Of a stretch of DNA of 64,000 bases, positions 35,601 to 48,627 are shown piece by piece. The notes under the pieces were generated by a model, which was given only the letters and a program-made list of their open reading frames with translations, was not told where the DNA came from and searched no databases. Source of the DNA: Tillus elongatus. Taxonomy: Eukaryota > Arthropoda > Insecta > Coleoptera > Cleridae. The stretch lies in NCBI GenBank assembly GCA_964006375.1, contig OZ023267.1, forward strand, positions 37,831,766 through 37,895,765, written 5' to 3'. Positions within the stretch are counted from its first letter, which is position 1. Each line of letters begins with the position of its first letter. The translations under genes were made by a program, and so were the position numbers.

Positions 35601-38600
35601 AAAAATTAGATGATACATTAACCAGAAAAAATAAATTTAAAAAATATAAATAGATCAATATAAAAAGATATAAAAAATATATAAAAATAATAATAAATAA
35701 ATAAATAAATAAATAAATAAAAAGAAAAGAAAAAAAAACAAGAAAAAAAATAATAAAAAATAAATAAATAATTAATTAAAGAAAAAGGAAAAAAAGGTGT
35801 AGGTATAACATAAAATATAAGTAAATACTAGAATTGTAAGTATAGGTTTAGATGACTGTAATTTGTATGATATGGCAATTCTGCATGAAAGTGCAATCTA
35901 CCCACTTAAATTGGAAATTCAAAGTAACTAAAAAAGTCGGTGGCCAATGAGACTACAAGCTCGAGGCCAGACCACTCTTCACACACACAAACACACACAA
36001 GTGGAATTATAGCTACTTTCATTAAGTCACTTATTTACTTTACCTGACAGAAATACCCGTTTGTATGAAAGTGAAGGTACAATTGGACAACAAATTTTTT
36101 ATTTAGCTTTCTGAGCGAAATTTACTCTATCAAGAAACACGGCGCCATAGATACCGGATTCTAGCCTAAAATCAGATATGAATGTCATAGTTAAAATTGA
36201 TACTGGGAACGAAAATTAGGTAACTGTTCGACAGTTTATGATTTGATGCAAAAATCGCGGGTACGCATAAGCTAAAACCGGCTAATTTATCATTTAGATT
36301 AACAGTTAATTATTTTTGGAATCAATTGGTAAGCTATTTAGGCTAGAAAACTGCAAACGGAAACCGGTCAGCCCATCGACCTGTTATAATTTGAAGCTGA
36401 ACTGGTATTAGATATATGTAAACTTATTGGTCTCTCAGTCATTTAGATCAGCTTAAGACTGTAAAAAAGAGTTACATTCGACATTGCCAAATGGTGAATA
36501 TCTATTGCTCTTTTGTAGCGAAGCTATATTTTCAATTAAGTAGTCCAAGTAAAAATAACTAGCAGTTTTTTTAAGTAAAACATATTGTTCACGGTACTGG
36601 ATAAATCAATAAGTAAGTAGCATCTTTGCATAGCAATTTTTTGTACTTGTAACAAAATTACTATATTTTCTATTGATTAAAATAAACATGAAAGATCCTT
36701 AAGTAATTGAATTTAACTCGTCTTTTAACCACTAATACATTTCACAGTTAAAAGGATCCTATGTACCACAACTCAAGTTAGCTGAAGGTTTTGTAAAGTT
36801 ATCGTATTTACAAAATAATTCTAGATACAAACAAACTGGCCGACATTGTAAAATGCTTAAGTCAGTACAAAATAAATAGACATTAAATTTGCAATTTTTT
36901 AAATCTACTTAAAATGTTTTTTCACCTTCAGATTTGAAAAATAATAATTGGAACCTGTGATGAGCACCGATAAGTACAATTTGGAGAACCCAATTCATCA
37001 CAAGACAATTTTAAGACCTGACGACCGTTTCGCTAACAAAGTTAGAGTCATCAGAGAGAAGAACATCAGTTTATTCAACCGTCTGATGACGCTAAGTGTG
37101 CTATCTGCTGTTAGATGGCGTTATATAGCAGAAATGTTTACAGGATCGTTCTGAAAGAGAGTATTAATAGAAGGGAAACCACAATATTAAAGTTTTGAAC
37201 ATTATTGCAAGGCCCTTCTATGTGTGCGATGAATACTAGGTCGCCAGAAGATTTCAATTTGTTATTATTTGCTAAATTCGAATCAGTTTGTGTTTTTTAA
37301 AATTTCATATCACTGAGAGTAGAAAGGTTTAATCAGGCATATAAGTTCTTTAAGAATTTTAAGAGTGAAAGCAAAAGAAAATATATTGTCTTCACCATTG
37401 CAATTATAGGAAAAATGAATTGGCAATCTGAGCCTTTCTAACACTACAGCTATATTCATTATTGATATGATTAATGGAAAATCAAACAAAAATAAATTAC
37501 ACTTGCCTTTTATTCAAAAACAGTATTACTAGTAGGTAGATTTATTTAAGAACAACCTTAATTCCGAAGGTAAAATGAATTATATACCTTCTCATTTTTG
37601 AGAAATCTGAAAATAGAATGAATTTTACATTTTTGTTTAAATGCAAATAGAATATTTAAATAGACCGACGTTGTAGAAAAAAAAAATGCAAAGTTTACAA
37701 TAACTTTTATAATTGATTAATAAAAATCCACCTTTAAAATACAAAATTGACAAACAACGCAAACACTCTCACTAAAACTAATAAAACATTAATCCAAGGA
37801 AACATTTGTGTAAAAGCGAGAACTTCTTAACCAAACTTTTCAAAATCGAACAAACTTGTATTATAGTCAAACAATGGAAAAACTAAAAGTGAACAATACT
37901 TTTTTTTTTACCTATATTTGGATATAGGTATAACAATGGAAATGGCGAACAGAACAGTTCTAGTTTTGTGGAATCGCGCTGCTACCGACATCTATTGACG
38001 CGATGTTTAGGTATGGTCATAATAATGCTTAAGGTCGCCCCATTTAAATAACACCTCTAGAAGGATCTGTCACTAAGCTAGAAGCAAATATTTATTTTGT
38101 CACACGTAAACGTCAAAATTGGTGATTTTGAAAGAAATTCCAGCTCGAAGCACCATGTTTAGGGAGCAGATGATAATTGGGTGGTTATCGGTATAACTGT
38201 TGTGAACTGGACTAGACAGACATAATAACGATGTTTCAAGTTTTAATATCAAATGAAAAAGGTCTCTTGATATTTACAAAAACACTTTTATATATAGACT
38301 TACTTGAACTACTTCCTAACACTAGGTAAACATACTCAGTCAGCATTCCTCAATACGGCAAATTAAGTCATATAGTATTGCAATCTGTAATCAACAAACC
38401 TGTGTAATTTTTATATGAACATCTAAAGTCATGATGCCAATTCAATCTCAACGATTACGAGACTAAATTGACCTACTAAACCACTTAAATTAATTTACTT
38501 TAACCGTTTCCCTAATTGTATATTGAATAATATTATAATATATTATAATAATTGAAATAATATTACAATATATACACACAATATACACAATATATACACA

Positions 38601-39090
38601 ACCCGGACGCCCCTATGGATAGCTATTGTTCCATGAACATACTGCCGACTCAAAAGAATGACGTCTCTCTGGATAGTTATTGTTCCATGAACAAATGGTC
38701 TCATGAAATATCTTTAGCAAAGTCCTCGGTTTCTGTTATTTTCGTTCACTTGACTAACGTATTTGCACAAAACGCACTTAAAATTGACCTTTGCATTTTG
38801 GATGTAGTTTGGAACATTGTCGACGAAATCTCACTTTTAATCATTTCCAATACATGATTCTGAAAAGTGTTAGATTTGCGGAAGCCAAATATTGCAAGAA
38901 ATGAGTTGTACTAGTTGTTAAATATTTGTTTGAATTGTTATTTGCTTTCATTTCATTCTTTAAGTTATGTCAAAATACTCCACAAGTCCCGAAACTTCTT
39001 TGCATTGGCATGTTGTACAATTTTGGGCAATAAAATAAACTAAACTGTTATTAAATATTTAACAAGTAATTTTCTTAGATGCAAACACAT
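35601..39090. other. Longest repeat-poor AT-rich part of the intron
   Basis: Contains A-rich simple sequence (35620-35800, AAAT/AATA type) and a small direct repeat at 38617-38695 (ggatagctattgttccatga twice, about 60 bp apart). No known mobile element and no supported ORF: the frames at 36948-37154 and 38615-38857 lack motifs. Confidence 0.45.
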
Positions 39091-39095
39091 TTTTC

Positions 39096-39140
39096 TGAAA
39101 ATTCGCTACAATAACGCACTTGCTGCGTCCAGACTTTTTC
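39096..39140. repeat. GCAGCAAG-family end fragment
   Basis: Only the end is present: gaaaattcgctacaataacg, then CACTTGCTGCGTCCAGAC. Confidence 0.75.
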
Positions 39141-39805
39141 TTATATACATATATTTTATAGCAAGTACTGTTAATACATCTAGTTACGCCGTCTCTGTTA
39201 AATAGCTATAATATTACGCGTTACTGAATCCATCCGTGCAGGGCTAGTTTTCGGGGGGTGGTTGAAGGTCTTCAGTGCGTGAAGAAGAGTGTCACAATCT
39301 AGAGGGCAGTTTCATCATTGACATAAATAGCTCGAGGGGCGATACTGGCATGATAGGTCAAACAATTCCCGTCTAATCGAACGTGAAGAGGAAATGCCTC
39401 TGTAAGGAGGAAAACGTCTGTAAATAGGACTATTCTGGAGCTGCGCGAAGTACCATGCACATTTGCGATTGAATGCTTTCGACAAGACCGTGTTGAAACT
39501 GCTAAAACTAACTTTACTTTATGATAACGTCTATCGCTAAACTTTTTTGCTGCTGGACGATTTAAGAGATTGCCTTTTCAAGATGGTTCGTTTCGAACTT
39601 TGGATATCTAAGGTGGGTTATCCTACATCTTATAGAAGAGAGGTGTAATATCTTATTTTTATAGCATATTATATAGCATCTTGTATTTAAATGGATTATT
39701 TTCAAAGTATGTAAAAATAAGTTAAAAATTAAAAGTTCTAGGAAATTTTAGTTTTCCCATACTTAAACGAGAGTCTTTTTTTAAGCCTCGTCGTACCGAC
39801 TTAAA
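39141..39805. other. Intron, nothing recognised
   Basis: No supported ORF or repeat. Confidence 0.35.
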
Positions 39806-39806
39806 A

Positions 39807-40065
39807 AAAGTCTGGACGCAGCAAGTGCGTTATGGTAGCGAATTTTCATTAAATGCTTAATATTTGGATAACTCAATTTTCTAGTAACCTATAAGGTTCG
39901 TTGGCTTTTCAAAAAATAAAGTTATTTTGATAAAATATGGCACATTATGTTTCGCTTATACAGGTTATACGGGTAAGCAAATTTGTTGCCTTCTTTCTAA
40001 AAAAACACACATTTGCTATTTCAATGAAAAGTCACTACCCTAACGCACTTGCTGCGTCCATCCTT
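39807..40065. repeat. GCAGCAAG-family, copy H: palindromic short form
   Basis: Starts AGTCTGGACGCAGCAAGTGC and ends with the complement CGCACTTGCTGCGTCC near 40060, enclosing about 220 bp of family interior (ctcaattttctagtaaccta, tacaggttatacgggtaagc). Confidence 0.83.
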
Positions 40066-40331
40066 TTATTTTTGAATCGTGATCCAGAAAATAAATGTCT
40101 GGATTAATTTGAACCAATTTTTACAGCTAATGGAAATTGTCACCTTGTATATAAGTAAAAAGCCTGGACGCAGCAAGTGCGTTATGGTAGTGAATTTTCA
40201 TAGAAATGATCTGGCACAAAATATTTTATTATAACTTTTTTTTCTTGTAACATAGAAATCTAAATTTCGGTGTGTAGTTTACTTTTTATATCGTAAACCT
40301 ACCTACCAAATTTGGTTATCATAGATTTCTT

Positions 40332-40765
40332 ATTTTTTAAGATAAAAATTTTTTTCAAATTAAAACTCAAAATTTTCCCGGAAAACCTCGTCAGATTTTT
40401 TTGATTAACGAACTTGTCAAAGTCATTTACAAAAGGAAGGTACATGCCAAATTTTATCAAAATCTGCTTATTATTCTTTGAGATAAAAATTTTTTTCGAA
40501 TGAAAACTCAAAATTTTCCCGGAAAACCTCGTCCGATTTTCTTGACTAACAAACTTGTCAAAGCCATTTACAAAAGAAAGGTACATGCCAAATTTTATTA
40601 AAATCGGCTTATTACTTTTTGAGATAAGAATTTTTTTCGAATGAAAACTCAAAATTTTCCTGGAAAACCTCGTCCGATTTTCCTGGCTAACGAACTTATC
40701 CAAGCCATTTACAAAAGAAAGGTACATGCCAAATTTTATCAAAATCGGCCCATTATTTTTTGAGT
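40332..40765. repeat. Three tandem copies of a unit of about 145 bp
   Basis: Each unit runs gagataaaaatttttttcga, aaaactcaaaattttcc, ggaaaacctcgtc, aaaggtacatgccaaatttt, ttattctttttgag-like. Units start near 40332, 40478 and 40621. Other copies of the family have this segment once. Confidence 0.85.
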
Positions 40766-40775
40766 TATCGGTGTG

Positions 40776-40939
<164 letters not shown>

Positions 40940-41073
40940 AACATATAAAAATTGAAACTGACCCCGGATATGGGTTCTAGGGGTCCTAGATCGCGCTCAT
41001 TTGAAGAAATTTTTTCAAAATTCAAAAGTCGAGATCTCCTCATTAGTGAATTTTTTCTAAGAAAATTCACTAA

Positions 41074-42002
41074 AAGCTGTTACTTTTGAAGGCTAATATA
41101 CCGTTTTCTGGTGAAAAGGGTTTAATTGAAGTGGTGTTAAAACACTTTCAAAAAAGCAAAACCTAACTAAAGATTAAATTTTAACCTCACAAAATCGTGG
41201 TCAACATTTTAAGGTTAAGAACATTTTCAAATTCTAACTTATAAACTGTGTGAAAAAAAAGACTCAAGCACATTTGAAGCATGGAAAAATCATAATGAAT
41301 AACTAATAACAAAGCCAGAATGAAACATTATAAAGATATAACATTCTTGAAATATATTTCGCGGCAAATTACTTACCCTAAGAAATTCAATAAGTATAAT
41401 AAGTGACAGTTTCACTAAATCCACGAGTATTTCTTTCTCCTCTGGAGAATAATTGGTTTCCCTGCACCTTTGTTATCTTTATCCATTTTCTGATAGCATT
41501 AATTAATTAAGAAACACAATATTGCAAAGAGAATGCTCTTACAACAAACGATAACAAATAATGCTCTCTTCTTATTATTGTCATTACGTGTCAAACACCG
41601 GAACACCGAGGTGTATGCATTGTTGCCAAGTTGGATCAACTGCTAATCGCCGGTTGTGAAATCGGGCATTAAACTAGCTCTTTTTAATAATAGTAAATTA
41701 ATTTTTTAACAATAAATTCTAATTTGCTAATTCCCAAATTTATGTGTAAATTTTTTAAACTGACAACACTGGCTATCTCATTTTATACACATTTTACAGC
41801 TTTTGAACATTCAATGAAAACAATCTACGACATCAGTATGCCTTCCAAACCATATTCAGAGAGACGATGTCATACGTTTAATGAAAATCTAAGGGCTAGA
41901 TGTGTTTCCAAGTTTTTCATAATTTTTTTCTAGTCGCTGTTTCGGAGCAAAAATTATTGTGTTTGTTTAAAATATTGTCCACTTTATTTTTACATTAGTT
42001 TT
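41074..42002. other. Intron, nothing recognised
   Basis: No supported ORF or repeat. The frame 41724-41933 has no motif. Confidence 0.35.
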
Positions 42003-42460
42003 CATGGTGTGTTTTTAGTGAATTTTCTTTAAAAAATTCACTAATGAGTAGATCCCGACTTTTGAATTTTGACAAAATGTCTTCAAATGAGCGCTAATTA
42101 GGCCCCTTAGAACACATATCCGGCGTCTGTTTCGACTATTGACTAAATTAAGTGTCAAGTGCGTTATGGTAGCGAATTTTGATTAAATGCTTCATATTTA
42201 AAAAGCTCAATTTGCTATTAACCTATAAGGTTGACCAAGAAACAGTTTTTTTCGGGAGCATTTTAAGTTTACATTCGGAAATTTTTGTACGTTTTCAAAC
42301 AATTAAGATCTTGATGAAACATGGCACATTGTTTTTACCATATAGGTTATAGTGGTAACCAAATTTGATGCCTGCTTTCTTAAAAAAATTCATATTTGCT
42401 ATTAAAAACATTTTTATGAAAATTCACTACCATTACGCACTTGCTGCGCCTGGACTTTTT
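42003..42460 (-). repeat. GCAGCAAG-family repeat, copy J (minus, no microsatellite)
   Basis: The right-end hairpin (TTAGTGAATTTTC...AAAATTCACTAA) is at 42015-42047 with the right flank in reverse orientation. The GCAGCAAG end in reverse (CGCACTTGCTGCGCCTGGAC) is at 42436-42455. A second, forward GCAAG-less end (AAGTGCGTTATGGTAGCG) stands at 42159, so the palindromic short form seems fused to a right-end fragment. Confidence 0.72.
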
Positions 42461-42663
42461 TTAATAATGCTAAACCATTTGTAAATAGAATTTTAGCAAA
42501 ATAAATTATTTACTAAAAAAATCTTAAGTAGAAACGTACTGGACTCTTACATAAAATTTATTTAATTTTCAATATGTCTCATGCTTCACATGGCCATTTA
42601 CCAAACTAATAACGAACACACAGTTTATTCAAAAAATAAAAAGAGAAAAACTAAAATGAAAAG

Positions 42664-43340
42664 AGTCCGGGCGCAGCAAGTGCGTTATGGTAGTGAATTT
42701 TCACTAAAATGTTTTTAATGGCAAATATGTGTTGTTTTTTTTTAAGAAAGCAGGACTCAAATTTGGTTACCAGTATAACCTACACAGTAAAAATAATGTG
42801 CCATATTTCACCAAAATAACTTTATTGCTTGAAAACGTACCAAAATTTCCGAAAGTAAACTTAAATTGTTCCCGAAAAAACCTGTTTCTTGGTCAACCTT
42901 ATAGGTTAATAGCAAATTGAGCTTTTCAAATATTAAGCATTTAATCAAAATTCGCTAGCATAACGCACTTGCTGCATCCAGAATTTCTTTTCTTACAAAC
43001 ATGCATTAGGTTTCGATGGAAAATTCAAAAATACAATAACATAAGGCGTGTTTGACTAAAAAACAAGAAAATTGTATCACCAACGACCTATGGGCCAAAC
43101 TGTGATTGTAGAAATACTTTTTTAAGATGTAGCTCAAGACACCCTATAATTAATGTATACAATTTTTTTCATATCTTGTATAATAACGGATATATTTAGC
43201 TTCAAACATATACAAATCGAAACTGACCACGGATATGTGTTCTAGGGGGCCTAATTAGCGCTCATTTGAAGAAATTTTTTCAAAATTCAAAAGTCGGGAT
43301 CTTCTCATTAGTGAATTTTTTTAAAGAAAATTCACTAAAG
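42664..43340 (+). repeat. GCAGCAAG-family repeat, copy K (microsatellite absent)
   Basis: Left end GTCCGGGCGCAGCAAGTGCG (42665), an internal inverted end near 42955-42985, then the long-form interior (atgggccaaactgtgattgt, agctcaagacaccctataat). At the place of the microsatellite only ttcaaacatatacaaatcga remains. The right hairpin is at 43308-43340. Confidence 0.83.
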
Positions 43341-43376
43341 TGGAGATAACTGCTTCGGCTAGTTTTCTAGTAACAT

Positions 43377-43693
<317 letters not shown>

Positions 43694-44430
43694 TGTATTA
43701 GGGAAGAAATGGACCAGGGCTGACAATTTACAAGATTGTTAGTTGGTTGTAGATAGTCTCTATTTTATACCATATTGTGTTATTTGCAGGGGTCGTGACA
43801 AGATACTACTTGGTTCCGCAACGAGATGGTGACTCCGGTCTTACATCTCACTATCACTGTATTAGTTTCTATTAAAAATAAAGCTTTAGCTCATAGCTTA
43901 CAAAAGTTTTGTGTCTTGATTAGACTTTAAAAAATGTTTTCATATTACAGTATTACCGTTTCCTAGCATAATAATATCTATGTATGCTTGTTTAATTATT
44001 ATTTATAGTGACACGAACATACTACAAGTTGTAAACTAAATACAAACTACTAAAGACTAGTAGATAGTTACAGGGAGTGAAATCTCTGCATATAAGGAGA
44101 AACAAAATTTGTGTGTGTTGGTATTTTAGGGTGCGCATCGTCATGGTAACGGTTTGAAGAGGGGTGAAATGTGACGGCATGCGGGGATTATAAAAATAGA
44201 TAAGAGATTACTGAAAATGGTGGATCTGTCTGGAGGATGAACGAAAGTATGTTGAAAACGCCTGTATATTTCATATATATTTACAAATACACACACAAAA
44301 TAATCCAGCAAATCTTTTATGTTAGTTTGAAAACATTACTTAAGCCTAAAATGTGTAAATGTAGTTAATTATATGAAATATCACAACTTTTGTAAAACGT
44401 AAAATATTACGTGTTAGTACTCTATTATAA
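43694..44430. other. Intron with possible LTR-like remnant
   Basis: 43780-43920 contains a polyadenylation-like AATAAAGC followed by TTTTGTGTC, and nearby gagatggtgactccgg, which vaguely resembles the LTR to primer-binding-site junction of some LTR elements. No paired LTR seen. Otherwise unremarkable. Confidence 0.25.
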
Positions 44431-44431
44431 C

Positions 44432-44690
44432 AAGTCTGGATGCAGGAAGTGCGTTAGGGTAGCGAATTTTCGTAAAAGTGTGTTTAAAGGCAAATACACC
44501 TTGTTCTTAAAATGACATTTGGTTGGCAGTATAACCTATATAGTAGTCGAAATGTACCACATTACATTAAAATAGCTTTGTTCTTTCAAAAAGTACAAAC
44601 ATTTTCCGAAAATAAAATAAAACGTTTCAGCAAAACTGGATTGATTTTCTTGGCCAAAGAACCTCTCCAAGCTATTTACACACCTGACAA
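44432..44690 (+). repeat. GCAGCAAG-family repeat, copy L (left part only)
   Basis: Starts AGTCTGGATGCAGGAAGTGC and runs into family interior up to ccaaagaacctctccaagct; no microsatellite or right end. Confidence 0.75.
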
Positions 44691-44699
44691 GATGTAATT

Positions 44700-45830
44700 A
44701 TTGACAAACAGCTTTATGACCCACATTTCTCTTACTGTTTATGTTTTAAACAATTAATAAAAACTGTTGTTGTGTTTTACTCTTGTTTTTATTGAGATAA
44801 ACTTTCTTGCCAGATTTTCTTTAAGCTCATCAGTGGCATAAATAATATATTGTTATCGTGAATATCGGGATACCGAACTAATAGTTATCGATCTAAAGTG
44901 TTTGTACTACACGTCTGAAAAATTTGAGTTTTTGGTCAAAATGACCCAGAAGAAGTAAGCATCCGCTTTAATTAAACTTTTAATATTTTCAATTAATAAT
45001 CGAATCACCAGAAAGATATTAGGAAAAGCCTCTACAAAATATTTATTTAAAATTGCACCATTTTAACTTAAATGTTAAATTATTAGCTAAATCACAAGCA
45101 TGTTTTCTTTAAAGTGATTGAAGTAGGGAACTGCACTGAAAGGGTTCAAGAGTTTCTGTGACAGCTTTTACGAGCAAGAAGCCAAACTTTACGGCCGCAA
45201 GATGCCTATCGGGTGTACACTTTCGATATTCATGCAATGATCTATTTAAAAGGTTCAGGATATTTACTATCTATATCTTATATATCTTAGAAACTGCGCG
45301 ATGTTCCAGAGAAACAGGCATTGCAAAAACGACAAGCACAGAAAACAACTCTTACTAAAAAAATCATAACTGTACTACAAAAACTCTGCCCGTCACATAA
45401 GTTCGTTTTTTTTTCTAATTACCCCATCGTATATAAGAATTATGGAAAATGACAGACGACATGAAAATAGAAATTGGACAAGTGATTGTTATTTAACTGG
45501 GGGATTAAATCACATATTAAATACACTATATTTGTAGCTTTATTAACGACCCCAAATACACTTTTAGCGAAATATAGATATATTATGCTGTAGCATAATA
45601 TAGCCGAAATGTAAACAAAATCAAGCCAAGTCTCTATAAAAATGATTCCAAAATAGTTTCTTTTATCTTTAAGCCTAAACATGAGACGTCATATAAGACC
45701 GAAACAGTCGTGGGATGTGTTTCAATGGTAATTATAAAAATTCTGTAATTAATTGTTACGTATACTTTGAATATAATATCCCGCACATGAAGCCGATCTA
45801 AAGTATCACGCAAATAAAACTTTAGTTGGC
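44700..45830. other. Intron, nothing recognised
   Basis: Chance ORFs only (45158-45358, 45682-45440). Confidence 0.35.
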
Positions 45831-45832
45831 GT

Positions 45833-45910
45833 GTGCCTAGATGGCGCAGAGGGCATCGCGCTTGGCTCCTAAGCACAAGGTTACGCGATATAATCCAGCT
45901 CGATAAATGT
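45833..45910 (+). pseudogene. tRNA-like sequence (pseudogene or SINE head)
   Basis: TAGATGGCGCAGAGGGCA resembles a tRNA 5' half with an A box, then CTTGGCTCCTAAGC resembles an anticodon arm (CCT, Arg-like). The expected B box is degenerate (acgcgatataatcc), so it is not a working tRNA gene. No SINE body recognised after it. Confidence 0.35.
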
Positions 45911-46477
45911 ATGTTTTTCATGTTTTATTTTGACATTTGGAGAAACAATAGTGCACAGATTTCATACGTTTTGAACAAGATATCATTTTTGTTTAAAACG
46001 CCTAAATAAGTTTGTCACCGTCGAGTCTGAAATTATAATTTTGCTATTGTTCATATTGAAAAAAATGGTTTGATTAGGTTGACTAAAACGAAATCGAGCT
46101 GGCGATTAATAAGAAAAGTAACTGCTACGTTTATAATTTGGCAGATAATTTACTTTTCTAAATGTTAATAAAGTTTTCTTCTGTAAATATTTTGTATAAC
46201 TTTAATAAAATTTGTAATGCAAGTTTGTTTCAAACACACTTACGCTCTCTACAGATATAGCAAAATTTAGTTCTTTAGGTTAAAAGAAAATTGAGTTTTG
46301 GGCATTTTTTGCAAAAGGAGTTAGAACGCAAGATTTTTTTGGTAATACAGAGATTTCGATGTTAACACTTTCGAAAGAATTCTACAAATGTGCGCGTACT
46401 AGGACCTCTAAGATCTGTGTAAGTTTAAAGTATTAACTTTACTAATATGGCGTATAATATTAGTGTACAATTCTTAT
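45911..46477. other. Intron, nothing recognised
   Basis: No supported ORF or repeat. Confidence 0.35.
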
Positions 46478-46516
46478 GAAAATTCGCTACTATAACGCAC
46501 TTACTGCGTCCCAAAA
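46478..46516. repeat. GCAGCAAG-family end fragment
   Basis: Isolated end: gaaaattcgctactataacg, then CACTTACTGCGTCC. Confidence 0.72.
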
Positions 46517-46843
46517 TGTTGTTAATTTGTCAAATGCTACAACTGGATGTAAACAGAGCTACTTTTAAATTAATTAAGTATTTAAGCGTTAATTTTGTTA
46601 AAATGCCACGGTTAGATGCACAAATGTCTAATTCTTAACCAAATTTAACTTTTGGGGCTAATGGTATAAACAACCAGAAAGCCAGCCTCCCCCTACACCA
46701 CCACCACCACAACTTGTCGAAAAATCAATAATATCGAATGATGTGCAGTATAAAAATCCACCAATATAAGATTTTCTTACGTTAATCTAAATAGATATAT
46801 TCAACAGATTTGTAGAAAGCTTTCCGTGTTGCAAAAGCTATTA

Positions 46844-48624
46844 TAGTCCAGTCAAAACAGTGTTTAACCTCCTGAAAAATCCGAAAGTTTTGAAACTTAG
46901 CACACTTATTTAAAGGTAGAATGAATATACCGAAAGTCTTCATGAATATGAGGCGAGCTCTAGCGGCAGTTAGCGAAAATAGGGCACTTTCTTTGGTTTT
47001 TCGTTAATATCTAGAGAATCGTTGGTCGGAGGCAAAAGTTAATTATATACATAATTAAGGCTTATCAAATTTGCTACAAAAATGATACAATTAAGAGCAA
47101 ACTCAAAGACAAATATGGAGAGAGAATTCTAATTGCTGTGGGAGTTGGATGGAGGGATGCAACCATATGTTTCAATGATGTTGGATTCAAAATTTTGAAC
47201 TCATGGTGTGACGACAGAAAAGCTGATGAAAGTAATAAGCGACTAGGAATCGTACAAGCAGCAACAAAAGTAATAAGGCAGGATGTTCAGAAAAATGTGT
47301 ATGATACAAGCGCCTACCCTCCGGACAACAACTTTTAAAAAGAAGCACCCCCAACTCTACAAGTTTTTCTGGAGACATTGATAATGAAAAAATCAGATAA
47401 CGCAAATAAAAAAAGAAAATGCATTTCTATTGCTTACAGTATTATCTCTGAGATACGTCCAACTTCTTTTATATCAGCAATAATGAAAGGTGTTGCTTTG
47501 TTTGTGTACAGAAGGTTTGCAAGCAAGAAGTTGGTAAACCTTTTATCAAGTTTAGGGTTCAGTGCTTCATATCACAGCGCACAGCAGGTGGAAATGTTAG
47601 CAATTCATCACATTCAACCTGATTATGATACCACTTTTCAACAATTTGTGATTGACAACGCGGACTTTAATGTTAAAACACTGGACGATCTCAACACATT
47701 CCATTCTATGGGTGGCATCAAATGTGTGCCTTCTGGAAGCACAACTGGAAGCCAACATGAAAAACCAATACAGAGGCTCACCAAGGTACCACCTGCTATG
47801 ACAGTAGGGGAACTTGGAGTGATTACTTTACAAACTTACCAAAAATCACAAGGTGGATTTAGTAATGTGATTGTGGACGATCTGAAAGATATAGTCAAGA
47901 AAACTGATCAGCTAACTCCATACGATACTCGTTGGTTGGCAGCAAAATGGCTCAATATTAACCTTCATCTCATGCATACTTACCTGTTGTTTCAGGCAGC
48001 AAATGTAGAAGCTGGCCAAGATAATCAAATTGCAGGGCCTTCTACCAAGAAGCGATTCAGAGCTGATTGATTTTTATTCCTTTGAATAACCTCAACAATT
48101 TTTTGTTCATATATTTCATTGTTTAATATATCTACATCATGTGCCTCATCAATATACATCATAAGTAACATACATCATGTGCTTTTTATACAAATTTGTG
48201 AAGTTTATCTCCTCAATTATCCTTAGTATACAAAAATGTAGGTAAACCATTGTCAAATATTATTAGAAATGCCATATTGTACCGCCTTAGCGTGGTTTTT
48301 CACAAAAGGCTTTCTTTTAGCGCCTATAATTCGGTAATCATTGGGAATACGAGAAAAATGTTTATAATAATTTTTGTAGAAAAGTTAATAATCCTTAATT
48401 ATGTATATAATCATTTTTTGCCTCCGACCAATGGTTCTGGAGATATTAACGAAAAACCAAAGAAAGTGCCCTATTCTCGCCAATTGCCGCTAGAGGTCGC
48501 CTCATATTCATGAGGACTTTCGGTATATTCATTCTTAGGCACATCTAAATAAGTGTGCGAAGTTTCAAAACTTTCGGATTTTTCAGGAGGTTGGGTCATT
48601 TTTTGAGTTTTTTTGACTGGAGTA
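46844..48624 (+). mobile_element. DNA transposon, 1781 bp, with about 225 bp terminal inverted repeats
   Basis: The left end TAGTCCAGTCAAAA and the reverse complement of the right end TACTCCAGTCAAAA start arms that match over about 225 bp (46844-47068 and about 48380-48624). Shared phrases are AACCTCCTGAAAAATCCGAA, ATGAATATACCGAAAGTC, TTTCTTTGGTTTTTCGTTAA and TATATACATAATTAAGG. TTA flanks both sides (46841-46843 and 48625-48627), a possible 3 bp target-site duplication. The interior holds an ORF broken by a stop. The class of transposon is not clear to me. Confidence 0.88.
47078..48070 (+). pseudogene. Unrecognised mobile-element ORF, interrupted by one stop
   Basis: One frame runs from about 47078 to 48070, broken only by TAA at 47336-47338. 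It reads GERILIAVGVGWRDATICFN before the stop. After it come IISEIRPTSFISAIMKGVAL, LSSLGFSASYHSAQQVEMLA, FQQFVIDNADFNVKTLDDLN, TFHSMGGIKCV and MTVGELGVITL. FDQFV.DNAD.N..TLDG.NTFH.MG-like blocks recur, as I recall, in uncharacterised repeated proteins of insects, molluscs and cnidarians. No catalytic triad or zinc finger is obvious in this part, so it may be only the C-terminal part of a larger protein. Placement inside long inverted repeats indicates a transposon protein or cargo. Function unknown. Confidence 0.6.
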
Positions 48625-48627
48625 TTA

